Assembly (NCBI RefSeq): GCF_004341825.1
Contig: NZ_SMAG01000004.1
Coordinates: forward strand, 62,001 to 126,000
Origin: Hazenella coriacea
Lineage (GTDB): Bacteria; Bacillota; Bacilli; Thermoactinomycetales; Thermoactinomycetaceae
DNA length: 64,000 nucleotides
Direction: 5' to 3'
Part shown: one piece after another, positions 28,415 through 37,834 of the stretch
How positions within the stretch are numbered: position 1 is the stretch's first letter
Layout: each line of letters starts with the position of its first letter
Translations under genes and position numbers: made by a program
Notes under the pieces: model-generated
Seen by the model: the letters and a program-made list of their open reading frames with translations, nothing else
What the model was told of the DNA's origin: nothing
Databases searched by the model: none

Positions 28415-29512
28415 TTACTTTAGATAAGTGCCTGTCAAAAACATCATATAGACTAAAAAACTAGCCAGTCCCACATAGCTAATCCCATACATCCAGCGTG
28501 TAAGTGGTTTGACACTATAGTATTTTTCATCCTTCTGGATTCCACCTACGGCTTGCTCTTTGGTAACCATAGATGTTCCTTCAATCATCATGTGAACCTG
28601 AGGCTGTTGAGATGTAGGATGAATCGTTTTGGTCAGATAAACCTCACGAATCGTTCCAAAAGATCCTTCCATCTCCACAATGGTACCCAATCCGGGGTAT
28701 TCGATCTTCACTGACTCTTTCTGACTTTCAACATTACAGGTATGAACCCAGAACAAGGGACGTCTGTGATTTTCTCCAGGAATCCACATTCCTGCATGTT
28801 CAAATTGTTGAGGATCTACTTTGGCTTCAATCGCAAACCGGCGTAGCTTTGGTTTACGATTAGGGCGATAGGTTGACCAAAGTTCAATCACGAATAGGAC
28901 ATAAATAAATAGCAAGAGCCAACTTCTCAGATAAATAATTAACAGTAATCCTACAACTAACCCTAGTACCCATAACCAACGGGTAATTGCAACCACGATT
29001 CTTCCACCATCTAAGGGATGAATCGGCACAAGGTTAAAAAGGTTGATAAAAAAACCGATCGATGCAATCGTAAAGAACAAAATATCACCTGTATAAATTC
29101 CCAAGAAAAATGGTATCAATGCACCCACAGTCCCTAATAAAGGACCACCCATAGCAATAAAGGCTTCTGTGCTAGCGTCTTGGGGCTGTCTCTTCATCAT
29201 GATTAAAGCGCCCAAAAATGGAATAAATGCTGGAGCTGAGACAGGCAAACCTTTCATTTTAGCTGCCCACACATGCCCCATCTCATGAATAAAAATCATC
29301 ACTACAAGCCCGATCGCAACTTCAAAGGGAGCGATTAAGGTATATCCAGCCACGGAGACTGCCATACTGATAATCGTTCCTCCAAATTTCCCAAATTTCA
29401 GAAGGGGTAACAATGCCTTTAATTTACTACCGATACTAACTAATAAAACTCCGAGCCATCCCCATCGGGATAAAGCTCCACGTTTGGGCTTAGTATTCTG
29501 TTTTTCTTCCAC
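28415..29512 (-). CDS. M50-family membrane metalloprotease (site-2 protease-like)
   Basis: A 365-residue integral membrane protein. The zinc motif HEMGH lies in MIFIHEMGHVWAAKMKG near 76, and the third ligand is in NLVPIHPLDGGRI near 168, the arrangement of M50B peptidases. About six membrane spans are visible, including one near the C-terminus. A cytosolic stretch at about 220-340 is not familiar to me. Such proteases cut within the membrane, but the substrate is unknown. The start is GTG after AAGGAGGAGGG. Confidence 0.85.
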   Translation of the reverse strand: MEEKQNTKPKRGALSRWGWLGVLLVSIGSKLKALLPLLKFGKFGGTIISMAVSVAGYTLIAPFEVAIGLVVMIFIHEMGHVWAAKMKGLPVSAPAFIPFLGALIMMKRQPQDASTEAFIAMGGPLLGTVGALIPFFLGIYTGDILFFTIASIGFFINLFNLVPIHPLDGGRIVVAITRWLWVLGLVVGLLLIIYLRSWLLLFIYVLFVIELWSTYRPNRKPKLRRFAIEAKVDPQQFEHAGMWIPGENHRRPLFWVHTCNVESQKESVKIEYPGLGTIVEMEGSFGTIREVYLTKTIHPTSQQPQVHMMIEGTSMVTKEQAVGGIQKDEKYYSVKPLTRWMYGISYVGLASFLVYMMFLTGTYLK

Positions 29513-29625
29513 CTAGGCCCTCCTCCTTCAAGATAGTTACAAATTTTATCGATTGAAAATTCTATCTTCAGTTGTATAGAGTCTCAGTTATCTTATTCCC
29601 CTTCAAGTCCATTTATAAGCTAATG

Positions 29626-29650
29626 AAAAAGCCCCGGAGAGACCGGGACT
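29626..29650 (-). terminator. Terminator after yknZ
   Basis: On the minus strand CCCGG-TCTCT-CCGGGG is followed by CTTTTTC. It ends the yknWXYZ unit 17 bases after the last stop. Confidence 0.8.
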
Positions 29651-29666
29651 AAATAGTAATCAGCGA

Positions 29667-30860
29667 TTATTCGTAACGAAGACACTCGATCGGATTAAGA
29701 CGAGCGGCTTTATTGGCGGGCAAGAGCCCAAAGATCACACCAAACGCCATCGAGAACAAGACTCCACCGATTGCAACAGGAATCGAAACTGTAGCCGGCC
29801 ATACATCGAGGGCACTTAAAATGAATGCGCCTCCTCCGCCAAGAGCAATTCCAATCCCTCCACCAATCATCGATAAGGTCACCGACTCAATCAAAAATTG
29901 CATCAGGATATTCCCTCGGCTAGCTCCGAGCGCTTTTCGAATCCCAATTTCTCGAGTTCGCTCCGTCACAGAGACCAACATAATATTCATGACACCAATT
30001 CCGCCAACTAACAAAGAGATACCACCAATACTCCCAATGACGATGGTCATGATATTAGCCACTTGGGTGATCCCTTGTGTCAGTTGCTCTAGATTCTGCG
30101 CTTCATAACCATCTTGTTTCTGATGATTACGATTCAATACTTTGACAGCTTCTTTTCCTGCCATGTCAAGGTGTTCTGCATCTTTTACCTTTAAAGTCAA
30201 TTGGTCGATCCGCATAGAGCCAAAAATAGTTCTCCAAGTCTGAGCAGGCAATAATATTTGAGGAGGATCGATCAGCCCCTCCAAACCTTCCGCTTTTTGT
30301 AAAACTCCGACCACTTTGACCGGTTCAGAGCCCACACGAATAATTTTGCCAACTGCCGACTGATTGGGGAATAGTTTTTCAGCTACACTATTGGAAAGAA
30401 GAGCGCCACCATTACTGCTTTGGAAATGCCCTGTGTCAAAAGTGGTTCCCTCTGCGATCTTCATAGAACCTAATTCTAAATAGCTTTTATTATTTAAACC
30501 AATCACGATGGTTCCGCTTGATTTTTTATCACGATACTGTACATTTGCAATCTCAAAGCTACTTGCAAAAACCTCCTCTACTTCAGGAATCCTCTTTAAA
30601 TCAATGAGGTCCGTTTGGTTAAATAAGTTCTCATCTTGAAAGTAGAATGTAGCATTTTCGTCTTGTTTGGCTTGAATATTGACCGTATTGCTGGAGCCTG
30701 CAAATGCTTGGGTGAGTTGATCTGTCCCACCCTGCCCAATGGCAACAATCAAGATCACTGAAGCCACACCGATGATAATCCCCAACATCGTGAGAAAAGA
30801 GCGTAGCTTGTGGGCGAAGATCGAGTCTAGCGCCATCTTCATATTTTCCCAGATATTCAT
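29667..30860 (-). CDS. yknZ: MacB-type ABC permease (YknZ-like)
   Basis: A 397-residue permease. The N-terminal span (LRSFLTMLGIIIGVASVILIVAI) is followed by a large extracytoplasmic MacB periplasmic-core domain (about 45-270) and three C-terminal spans of the FtsX type (MNIMLVSVTERTREIGIRKALGA). The start overlaps the ATPase stop by four bases. With YknWXY it forms a tripartite-like exporter; in B. subtilis YknWXYZ protects against the SDP cannibalism toxin. Confidence 0.88.
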   Translation of the reverse strand: MNIWENMKMALDSIFAHKLRSFLTMLGIIIGVASVILIVAIGQGGTDQLTQAFAGSSNTVNIQAKQDENATFYFQDENLFNQTDLIDLKRIPEVEEVFASSFEIANVQYRDKKSSGTIVIGLNNKSYLELGSMKIAEGTTFDTGHFQSSNGGALLSNSVAEKLFPNQSAVGKIIRVGSEPVKVVGVLQKAEGLEGLIDPPQILLPAQTWRTIFGSMRIDQLTLKVKDAEHLDMAGKEAVKVLNRNHQKQDGYEAQNLEQLTQGITQVANIMTIVIGSIGGISLLVGGIGVMNIMLVSVTERTREIGIRKALGASRGNILMQFLIESVTLSMIGGGIGIALGGGGAFILSALDVWPATVSIPVAIGGVLFSMAFGVIFGLLPANKAARLNPIECLRYE

Positions 30861-31549
30861 GGCGCTATGCCTCCTTGCTCTTGCCGATCGGTTACAATCA
30901 TTCCATCTCGGATCATAATCTGCCGCTGAGCCCGCTCTGCCACTTCTGCATCATGGGTGATCATCACCACCGTGCGTCCTTCTTCATGTAATTCATCAAA
31001 TAAATCCATCACATTTTCACTGGAGACCGAATCTAAGGCTCCAGTCGGCTCATCCGCTAACAATACTCTAGGTTGGGTAACAAGTGCACGAGCAATCGCT
31101 ACCCGTTGCTGTTGTCCGCCAGACAGTTCCGAAGGGCGATGGTCCTTACGGTCCTCCAGACCGACTCGGCGTAAGGCTTCTACAGCACGGACACTTCGCT
31201 CCGACTTCGAAACACCTGCATAAGTCAGAGGCAATTCCACATTTTGTTGAGCAGTCATCCTAGGTAAAAGCATAAATTGCTGGAAGATAAATCCAATTGT
31301 CCGATTTCGGATTTGTGCCAAACTCACTTCCTCTTCAATAGAAATATCTTTACCATCCAAAATATACGAACCTTCAGTAGGACGATCTAGACAACCGATA
31401 ATATTCATCAGCGTGGACTTACCTGACCCGGAGGGTCCCATGATCGCGACATATTCGCCCTCTTCGACAAGTAGGTCGATATTTTTGAGAACAGGAACTT
31501 GCAAAGCCCCTGCTTGATAAGTTTTATACACTTCACGCAATTGGATCAT
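30857..31549 (-). CDS. yknY: ABC transporter ATPase (YknY-like)
   Basis: A 230-residue ATPase of the MacB/LolD family. Walker A is [11 protein letters not shown] near 37, Q-loop in FQQFMLL, signature [15 protein letters not shown] near 145, Walker [13 protein letters not shown]. It pairs with the FtsX-type permease downstream and overlaps both neighbours by four bases. Confidence 0.93.
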   Translation of the reverse strand: MIQLREVYKTYQAGALQVPVLKNIDLLVEEGEYVAIMGPSGSGKSTLMNIIGCLDRPTEGSYILDGKDISIEEEVSLAQIRNRTIGFIFQQFMLLPRMTAQQNVELPLTYAGVSKSERSVRAVEALRRVGLEDRKDHRPSELSGGQQQRVAIARALVTQPRVLLADEPTGALDSVSSENVMDLFDELHEEGRTVVMITHDAEVAERAQRQIMIRDGMIVTDRQEQGGIAP

Positions 31550-32652
31550 TGAACTTTCACTTCCGATCCATCCTTCAAGTCTGGACCTGGTTTCAAGATA
31601 ACCAAATCATTCGCTTGAAGGCCGGAAACAATCTCTATAAACTCAACATTACGCTTACCTGTTTTCACCTTTACTTGCTTGGCTTTTCCACCATTAACCA
31701 CAAAGACATAAGATTCATTATTCACTTCTTGAATTGCAGAGATTGGAATACCAGTCACTTGATCTGAGGCTGTGTGTACTTCAACGATAAGTCGAGAGCC
31801 CAATTTCATCGGTACAGAATCTTTTAATTGAATCTCGATCGGATAAGTCACTTGTGCCTCACCTTGACCCAGTGGGTCCGTGGAATTTTTGGGTAATAAG
31901 GCGATTTTCTCTACTGTCGCTTTCCATTCTTGATCAGGTAAGGCATCTGTTTTCACAGCGACGGGTTGACCTGTTTTTACATTGAGTGCATCATATTCAG
32001 AAATATTAGCAGTCACTTTTAATTGACTCAGGTCTGCCACAATAACGAGGGGCTCAGTGGAAGCGGAAGCAATTCCTGCTTGCTCATTTGCTTGAACAAT
32101 CGTTCCCTCAAATTCACTCGTCACATACAAACGCCCTTGTCTTGTTTCAGTCATTGAGAGTTGTTGTTTCGCACGCTCTAATTCTAACTTTGCTAATTCA
32201 ATTTGTTGATTGATCTCATCTTTGGAAGCCGAAGTAGGAGGGATGTTACCTAGCATAGGATCAGCAGATATAGCAGTGGAACCAATCTTCTTCTTTTGTT
32301 TATATAAGTTATCTAGATTAACCTTCGCTGTCTTCACTTGCAGTTCAGCTTGTTTCTTTTCAGCCAAAACAGATTCACTGTCATATTCAACTAAACGTTG
32401 CCCTTTTTTAACCTTTTGCCCTGGTTTTACTAAGACTTTTTTTAACTCCCCACGCTCAGGCTGGAGATAAACATTTTGTTGCTTGCCTGCTGTCAATGTT
32501 CCTGAAGTGGTAAGCGTCTCTTCTACTTTTTGTTCCTTCAACTTGACCACTTCAACATGATTCTCGGTCTTAAAGGGTTGGAGGACAGAGAGAGTAAAGG
32601 TTCCCACCACTGCAGCAGCAATACCGATCCCAATCCAAAGTTTCTTATTCAC
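31546..32652 (-). CDS. yknX: Membrane fusion protein (YknX-like, HlyD family)
   Basis: A 368-residue adaptor with one N-terminal membrane anchor (IGIGIAAAVVGTFTLSVL), a lipoyl-like half-motif (RGELKKVLVKPGQKVKKGQRL), a coiled-coil hairpin at about 95-165, the second lipoyl half (EFEGTIVQANEQAGI), a beta-barrel and a membrane-proximal domain. It resembles Gram-positive YknX/MacA and should dock on the permease. The stop overlaps the ATPase start. Confidence 0.9.
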   Translation of the reverse strand: MNKKLWIGIGIAAAVVGTFTLSVLQPFKTENHVEVVKLKEQKVEETLTTSGTLTAGKQQNVYLQPERGELKKVLVKPGQKVKKGQRLVEYDSESVLAEKKQAELQVKTAKVNLDNLYKQKKKIGSTAISADPMLGNIPPTSASKDEINQQIELAKLELERAKQQLSMTETRQGRLYVTSEFEGTIVQANEQAGIASASTEPLVIVADLSQLKVTANISEYDALNVKTGQPVAVKTDALPDQEWKATVEKIALLPKNSTDPLGQGEAQVTYPIEIQLKDSVPMKLGSRLIVEVHTASDQVTGIPISAIQEVNNESYVFVVNGGKAKQVKVKTGKRNVEFIEIVSGLQANDLVILKPGPDLKDGSEVKVQ

Positions 32653-32829
32653 ATTTGTTCCTCCACATCTATCATCGTACCTACTAAACTAAGGAAATAT
32701 TCACCAATTACAACAGGACACTGTCTCTCATGTCTGTGTTCAAAAAAACTATTCATTAAAGAAACAATGTCCCTCTTAGTTGAAAATACTTATGAATGAT
32801 TTAAAGCGTTTCCATTCCCAATCAGATAC

Positions 32830-33531
32830 CTACATATTCATAGCACTAAAGTATGATCCGATAACGGAAAACATCATGCCGATCACAAAGAAGATCAAAG
32901 AAATGGTCCATGCTTTCCCTTTGGATAATTCCCCTACCACACTTAACCCTATGGCAGTTAGGACAACGCTCCAAATTCTTATCACATCGATCGAGGATAA
33001 AATCCCTTTTAAAGCCCCATCTGAGGAAATGATGGTTGCTAAGCTAGTAGGCGAAACTCCCCCCATCACATCTCCAGTGATTACACTATAGGCAAGAGCC
33101 ATAATTAAAGATATGACAGATAAAATCATCAGATGGACATTCAGAGAAAACATCTTTTTGAAAGTGGTTTCTCCTTGGAAAATGGTGACCATCAACCAAC
33201 AAAAGAATGCACTAACTAAACTCACAACAGGTACCATAAACAAGCCTGTAATTACAGAAGTAGTGAACGTGATCATCTTTAAAATCTCTGGATCTACAGA
33301 TGGTTGTCCATTCGTTGGTTCCATAGATTGTTGTATAAAGCTAGGATCGTTAATCAATAGATAAGCCTGGGCTACAACGATTAACGTCACCAAGACTGTA
33401 AAAATGATCAGTGGTCCCCAAAATGTTGGATTTTGATTAATTCTTTGAAATTGCTCTCTAGGACTGGTTAAAATCCCGAATACAGAAGGTTTCCTTCCTT
33501 TGTCTAAAGCTGGTTGCTGAGTGGTTTCCAC
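32830..33531 (-). CDS. yknW: Yip1-domain membrane protein (YknW-like)
   Basis: A protein of about 233 residues with five membrane spans spread over residues 35-233 and a Yip1-type N-terminus (VFGILTSPREQFQRINQNPTFWGPL). In B. subtilis yknW precedes yknXYZ and helps the exporter assemble, which matches the order here. I prefer the GTG at 33531, which follows GGAGGAGAG; the ATG at 33567 has no clear ribosome site. A 177-bp gap separates it from yknX and shows no gene. Confidence 0.82.
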   Translation of the reverse strand: METTQQPALDKGRKPSVFGILTSPREQFQRINQNPTFWGPLIIFTVLVTLIVVAQAYLLINDPSFIQQSMEPTNGQPSVDPEILKMITFTTSVITGLFMVPVVSLVSAFFCWLMVTIFQGETTFKKMFSLNVHLMILSVISLIMALAYSVITGDVMGGVSPTSLATIISSDGALKGILSSIDVIRIWSVVLTAIGLSVVGELSKGKAWTISLIFFVIGMMFSVIGSYFSAMNM

Positions 33532-33629
33532 TCTCCCACTCTCCTCCCTCTTTGGTATAAAAAACATACATCACACATCAAAGAGTGATCCGAACCTTGA
33601 AACCCTTCTCAGTTTTCATCAGTTACCCT

Positions 33630-33780
33630 GTAATATGAACATTTTAATCACATATGGATCCAAATCCCGACGGGTGCGCTCGAACTCTGCTTCACTAAAG
33701 AAACATCTCCCCACCTTAATCAATTGGGTGAGTAGTTTAAGTTGTCCATGTCGAGATAGGGGTCAGAGTGATCCCTAATC
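33630..33780 (+). repeat. Dispersed intergenic repeat, copy C (partial)
   Basis: This copy keeps the left end (ATGAACATTTTAATCACATA, then GGATCCAAATCCCG) and AAAGAAACATCTCCCC, but the central inverted repeat is replaced or deleted. It stands upstream of yknW. Confidence 0.6.
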
Positions 33781-34179
33781 GTATTTGTTATCACAAATTT
33801 ATTTACGGATTTCAAGGATCGACACCAATCAAGTGGCTTTGCAACAGGGCTTTTATCACCCTGTTATCTAAATGATATCACTCCAATATAAAAATATCTA
33901 TACTTAATCTTCCTTATTAAAAGAATTAAACTCCTGTTAAGGTAATCATAGATCTATGAGTAAAGAGATATGTGTATCTCCAGGAAATAATCAGTAAAAA
34001 ATTCTAATTCATATAGCTTCAATGATCTCTGAAATTATATTTATAAATCTTTTACTCTCTATCATAGAATTCGTATTTGAAAGGCCATTTTAGTCCACTC
34101 CAATTCATACAGAACTACGTATATAAAAAAAGAACCTATACTCAAGGTATAAGTTCTTTTCAAGATCGTACAATTATTT
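33781..34179. other. AT-rich gap between repeat copy C and tRNA-Ala
   Basis: I see no gene in this stretch. A short hairpin AGAACCTATACT-CAAGG-TATAAGTTCTTTT at about 34130-34160 lies just downstream of the tRNA gene on the minus strand and is a probable tRNA terminator. Confidence 0.5.
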
Positions 34180-34255
34180 TGGTGGAGCTAAGCGGGATCG
34201 AACCGCTGACCTCCTGCTTGCAAGGCAGGCGCTCTCCCAGCTGAGCTATAGCCCC
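34180..34255 (-). tRNA. tRNA-Ala (anticodon TGC)
   Basis: The 76-nt minus-strand sequence begins GGGGCTATAGCTCAGCTGGG and ends with an encoded CCA. The anticodon stem CTGCC/GGCAG-type arms flank the loop TTGCAAG, giving TGC for alanine. The acceptor GGGGCTA pairs with TAGCTCC, with a G-T pair, and GGTTCGATCC is the T-arm. It stands alone, without rRNA genes around it. Confidence 0.97.
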
Positions 34256-34313
34256 ATATATAGGAGCTATATTATCATATTATGGGAGATAAGTCAATGA
34301 TTCAATTCTCTAT

Positions 34314-35090
34314 CTAAGACATCTCTTTCCACATTTCATTTAACTTCTCATAACTAGCTGGGAATTGTGCCTGGTATTGTAAGAAGGTAGGAATTGGATA
34401 TCGAACTCCCCCTTTATGCGTTCCTTGCAGTCCTTGTACCAGATCTTCCGCCCAACTATAGGGGAATGAAAATGCCATTTCATGATCATGTGTTTGTCCA
34501 AAAACTCGGTCTCCATAACATGGTAATATCACTTGAGGTTCCTTTGTCTGCTGAGTACGGATGACAATATCTGCACAATCGGCTCGGGCACTAAAATGTG
34601 AAGTCAAATGTCCCCCCTTTTGATATAAAGCTCCTGCGACTAAACGCATCACTTGTGCAGAGTTTCCATATACCAATACCACATCAGGGGTAAATGTAGT
34701 TCGATGTAAAGGAGCAATCCAAACCGTTCCGCTTTCCTCTTTGTTCAACTTTGGAACAACCGCCTCTGATTTCTTTCCAGCTTCCATCGTTTCCGTATAC
34801 ATGCCACATGCTAGTGTTCCTTCTTCATAATATGGAATTTCTTCTTTAAATCCGAAAGCCACCTTGGCAATCGGACAAGATAAATCCTCGCCCCCCATAG
34901 CTAAAGTCCAACCATAGCGCCTTGCCATCGTAATTGCCTGACAGATCGATAACTGAACCCCAAAATCTCGAAAAGGTCTTTTGACCCGATTCGGTTCAAT
35001 CTCCCCATCTTTTGCCACTTTAATCGCTAGTGGAAATGTATCAGGTCGGACATACTGTTGAATCGCATCTGCAATTTTAGCTACTCCCAT
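34314..35090 (-). CDS. DUF169 family protein
   Basis: A soluble 258-residue protein. It matches my memory of the DUF169 family, with PLAIKV near the start, an ICQAITMARRYGWTLAMGGEDLSCP block carrying a conserved Cys, and TPDVVLVYGNSAQVMRLV. Other Cys residues (LACGM, RADCAD, LPCYGD) could serve a cofactor or metal, but the biochemical role is unknown. An AAAGGAG site precedes the ATG. Confidence 0.85.
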   Translation of the reverse strand: MGVAKIADAIQQYVRPDTFPLAIKVAKDGEIEPNRVKRPFRDFGVQLSICQAITMARRYGWTLAMGGEDLSCPIAKVAFGFKEEIPYYEEGTLACGMYTETMEAGKKSEAVVPKLNKEESGTVWIAPLHRTTFTPDVVLVYGNSAQVMRLVAGALYQKGGHLTSHFSARADCADIVIRTQQTKEPQVILPCYGDRVFGQTHDHEMAFSFPYSWAEDLVQGLQGTHKGGVRYPIPTFLQYQAQFPASYEKLNEMWKEMS

Positions 35091-35214
35091 ACTAGTACCA
35101 CTCCTTTTTTTGAAACTGCCCTATATTTTCAATTATAAAATATTTCTGCGTGAAATAGTTCCTTAATTTCATTCATCTCCCTCATCATGAAAAGATAAAA
35201 CTCTTAAATTCACC

Positions 35215-35246
35215 AAAAAAGCTGCCTACCAAAGTTTGCAGCTTTT
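35215..35246 (-). terminator. Terminator after the pseudokinase gene
   Basis: On the minus strand AAAAGCTGC and GCAGCTTTTTT form a nine-base stem around a 12-base loop, ending in six T. It lies 18 bases after the stop codon. Confidence 0.85.
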
Positions 35247-35263
35247 CCTTTGTTTTATAAAAT

Positions 35264-35998
35264 TTATAATTTGTCAAGTACATCTGCAATTTCTTCCACT
35301 TGCGGACGACTATGTATGTTAAAAGAGAGTGCTCGAGAAATTAATTGATCTAATTCCTTAGGGCAGTCTTTACAAAACGTAGAGATGGGTGGGATTAGCA
35401 AACCCGTGGACATAGGGTTTTTCCCTGTTAACATTTGATAGATCATGACACCAATGGTATAGGAATCATATAAGTTATCGAGCTTACGAGCTTTATTGGG
35501 ATCTCCAAGATCTAAGCTTGGCCCCTTGGGTAAGGCCCCAAGTGGTCCTCCATAGATAAATCGAATTCCTTTGTCTGAGGTGATCATAATATTTTGGGGA
35601 TGTACAATCGTAAACTGTTTATTCTTATACAGCCGTAATAATTGATAAGTGACTCCACGCATTACCGAGGTCATCTCATCTAGCGAGACTGGAGTTTTTT
35701 GTTGTAAATGGTGGGCTAATAAAGTTCCTTCTAGACTCTGAAAAACTTGATATAAACAATCATTTTCGATAAACACTTCACGAATCGGGAAGAATACGGC
35801 ATCTTCACGAATTAAGATTTTCTCTCTTTGAATTTGTTTGCTAACTGGTTTGATTTCTAATCCATGAATAAACCGGGTTTGTGAATCCCCCTGCTTCGTT
35901 TTGGTTTCAGCAAAATATAAGACACCGATCACGAATGGAAATGCATTTAACACACGGTATTTATGATTAATCCACTCTCCTTGTGCCTTCATCTTCAT
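35264..35998 (-). CDS. Protein kinase-like protein, probably a pseudokinase
   Basis: A soluble 244-residue protein with the C-lobe of a Ser/Thr kinase fold: LYDSYTIGVMIYQMLTGKNPMS (helix F region), ISTFCKDCPKELDQLISRALSF and SRPQVEEI. The key catalytic residues appear lost: the loop reads FTIVHPQNIMIT, keeping PQN but not HRD; DFG is replaced by IYGG; and no glycine-rich loop or VAIK lysine is evident. I infer a non-catalytic scaffold or regulator. It is monocistronic, with its own terminator. Confidence 0.65.
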   Translation of the reverse strand: MKMKAQGEWINHKYRVLNAFPFVIGVLYFAETKTKQGDSQTRFIHGLEIKPVSKQIQREKILIREDAVFFPIREVFIENDCLYQVFQSLEGTLLAHHLQQKTPVSLDEMTSVMRGVTYQLLRLYKNKQFTIVHPQNIMITSDKGIRFIYGGPLGALPKGPSLDLGDPNKARKLDNLYDSYTIGVMIYQMLTGKNPMSTGLLIPPISTFCKDCPKELDQLISRALSFNIHSRPQVEEIADVLDKL

Positions 35999-36299
35999 AC
36001 ACTCAATTCCCCTTTATTTCCATATAAGCCATATAAACACTAATCCATCTAGATATCATACTGAGAAACTCGGACATCATCATGGATCCATTCCAAGAAA
36101 GTCACGAACATTAAATAAACATCATTTTCTAATTATAATATTTTATTCTATCATGAATCACCCCAACACTGTAGAGATTGCTTTAAAAGCTTTTACGAAG
36201 GCTTAGTTAAATAAACATGAAATCAAATAGTTACGTGTGATAAACTAGAAACAGAATCCATTTTCAGAAAATAGAAAACAGGAGGAATCTCTCTCAACT
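35999..36299. other. Divergent promoter region, pseudokinase and UMF1 gene
   Basis: This AT-rich stretch separates two divergently transcribed genes and must hold both promoters, but I cannot pick a convincing -35/-10 pair by eye. An AGGAGG lies near 36281, with long spacing to the UMF1 start. Confidence 0.4.
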
Positions 36300-37589
36300 A
36301 TGGACAAAAAAGTAACTCGAAGTTGGGCTATGTATGATTGGGCCAACTCCGCCTTTGCTACAACGATCATGGCCGCGGTGATGCCCATTTTCTATTCAGA
36401 TGTCGCAGGGCAAGGCTTAGATCGCAATATTTCCACAGCCTATTGGGGTTACACACAGTCAATCGCCCTCGTGTTTGTTGTCTTATTATCTCCTATTCTT
36501 GGGGCGATTGCAGATGCTTCTAACTCCAAAAAGCAATTCCTACGATTTTTCACCTATATGGGTGTCATTGCATCTATTCTAATGTTTACAATCGGTGAAG
36601 GGCAATGGGTCTGGGCCTCGATCTTGGTAGTTATCGGTACTCTCGCCTTTTCTGGTGCCAATGTATTTTATGATGCTTTCCTTCCAGAAATCGCCCCTGA
36701 AGAAAAACAAGATTATGTTTCCTCCCAAGGATATGCTTATGGATATATCGGTGGTGGGATTCTCTTAGCGATCAACCTCCTGATGATTAGTAAGCCAGAT
36801 CTCTTTTATCTCAGTAGTATAGGCGCCATACAAGTTTCTTTTTTATCTGTGGGCATTTGGTGGTTTGTCTTTTCTATTCCTATGTTTCGCAATGTTCACG
36901 AAAAACCTGCACCTGCCATTGCTGTCTCCGTCTCTCGCAAAGTAGCCAACGGTTTTAGAAGTGTAGGGCAAACATTAAGGGAAATTAAAAAATACCCTGA
37001 ACTTCTCAAGTTCTTAGTTGCCTTTTGGTTTTTCAGTGATGGAATTAATACCATTATTAAAATGGCGACCATTTACGGACGAGAAATCGGAATCGGACAA
37101 AACGATTTAATCTCTGCTCTGCTCATCACTCAATTTGTAGGAATACCTTGTACTTTATTTTTTGGGAAAATAGCAGAAAAACTCGGAGCAAAGTTAACTT
37201 TAATCATCACGCTTTTCATCTATCTGTGTATTGTACTACTTGGATATTTTATGACTTCTCCTATTCATTTTTATCTACTTGCTATCATGGTTGGTCTTGT
37301 CCAAGGTGGAAGTCAAGCCTTAAGTCGCTCGATCTTCGGTCGATTGGTTCCTGCTCAACGGAATGCTGAATTTTTTGGGTTCTTTGGGTTATCAGGAAAA
37401 TTCGCTGCCATCTTTGGTCCTTTTGTGTTTGGTTTAATGGGACAACTGACAGGCTCAAGCCGTGCAGGGATCGCTTCTCTTTCCCTCTTTTTCATCATCG
37501 GGATTGTTTTATTAATCATGGTGAACATTGAAAAAGGAAAAAAAGAAGCTTTAGCAGAACTCTCAGCAACGAATACCAATGTGAAGTAA
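36300..37589 (+). CDS. UMF1 family MFS transporter (YxiO-like), copy 1
   Basis: A 429-residue protein with about twelve membrane spans and the family N-terminus MYDWANSAFATTIMAAVMPIFY. Conserved loops such as GAIADASNSKKQF, GYIGGGILLAINLLMI and ALSRSIFGRLVPAQ are those of the Atg22/UMF1 group of the major facilitator superfamily. The substrate is unknown; yeast Atg22 exports amino acids from the vacuole. A homologue follows in tandem, with a terminator between. Confidence 0.88.
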   Translation: MDKKVTRSWAMYDWANSAFATTIMAAVMPIFYSDVAGQGLDRNISTAYWGYTQSIALVFVVLLSPILGAIADASNSKKQFLRFFTYMGVIASILMFTIGEGQWVWASILVVIGTLAFSGANVFYDAFLPEIAPEEKQDYVSSQGYAYGYIGGGILLAINLLMISKPDLFYLSSIGAIQVSFLSVGIWWFVFSIPMFRNVHEKPAPAIAVSVSRKVANGFRSVGQTLREIKKYPELLKFLVAFWFFSDGINTIIKMATIYGREIGIGQNDLISALLITQFVGIPCTLFFGKIAEKLGAKLTLIITLFIYLCIVLLGYFMTSPIHFYLLAIMVGLVQGGSQALSRSIFGRLVPAQRNAEFFGFFGLSGKFAAIFGPFVFGLMGQLTGSSRAGIASLSLFFIIGIVLLIMVNIEKGKKEALAELSATNTNVK

Positions 37590-37669
37590 GGCACTGGGAA
37601 GGACACCAAAGTGGCACAAAACTTTTTACTCCAACTCATTGTATTTATCAATAAACATAACTGATGTAT

Positions 37670-37697
37670 AGCGGACTAAGACTAGGTCCGCTTTTTT
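37670..37697 (+). terminator. Terminator after UMF1 copy 1
   Basis: AGCGGAC and GTCCGCT pair around a 12-base loop and TTTTTT follows on the plus strand. Confidence 0.85.
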
Positions 37698-37834
37698 ATG
37701 ATGTGCTTGTATGAGACAACATCTTCGATTAACATAACAGAATATAAGTAGAGGACTCATATATGAAAAACAGCTAAAAACTAACAATTGAATGTTAGTC
37801 TTCTTCAACATTCATTCACTCAAGGAGGTTCATC

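Noticed and set aside
33600-33620. SigW-type promoter before yknW
   Set aside because: TGAAAAC is present, but no CGTA lies at the right spacing, so extracytoplasmic sigma control is not supported.
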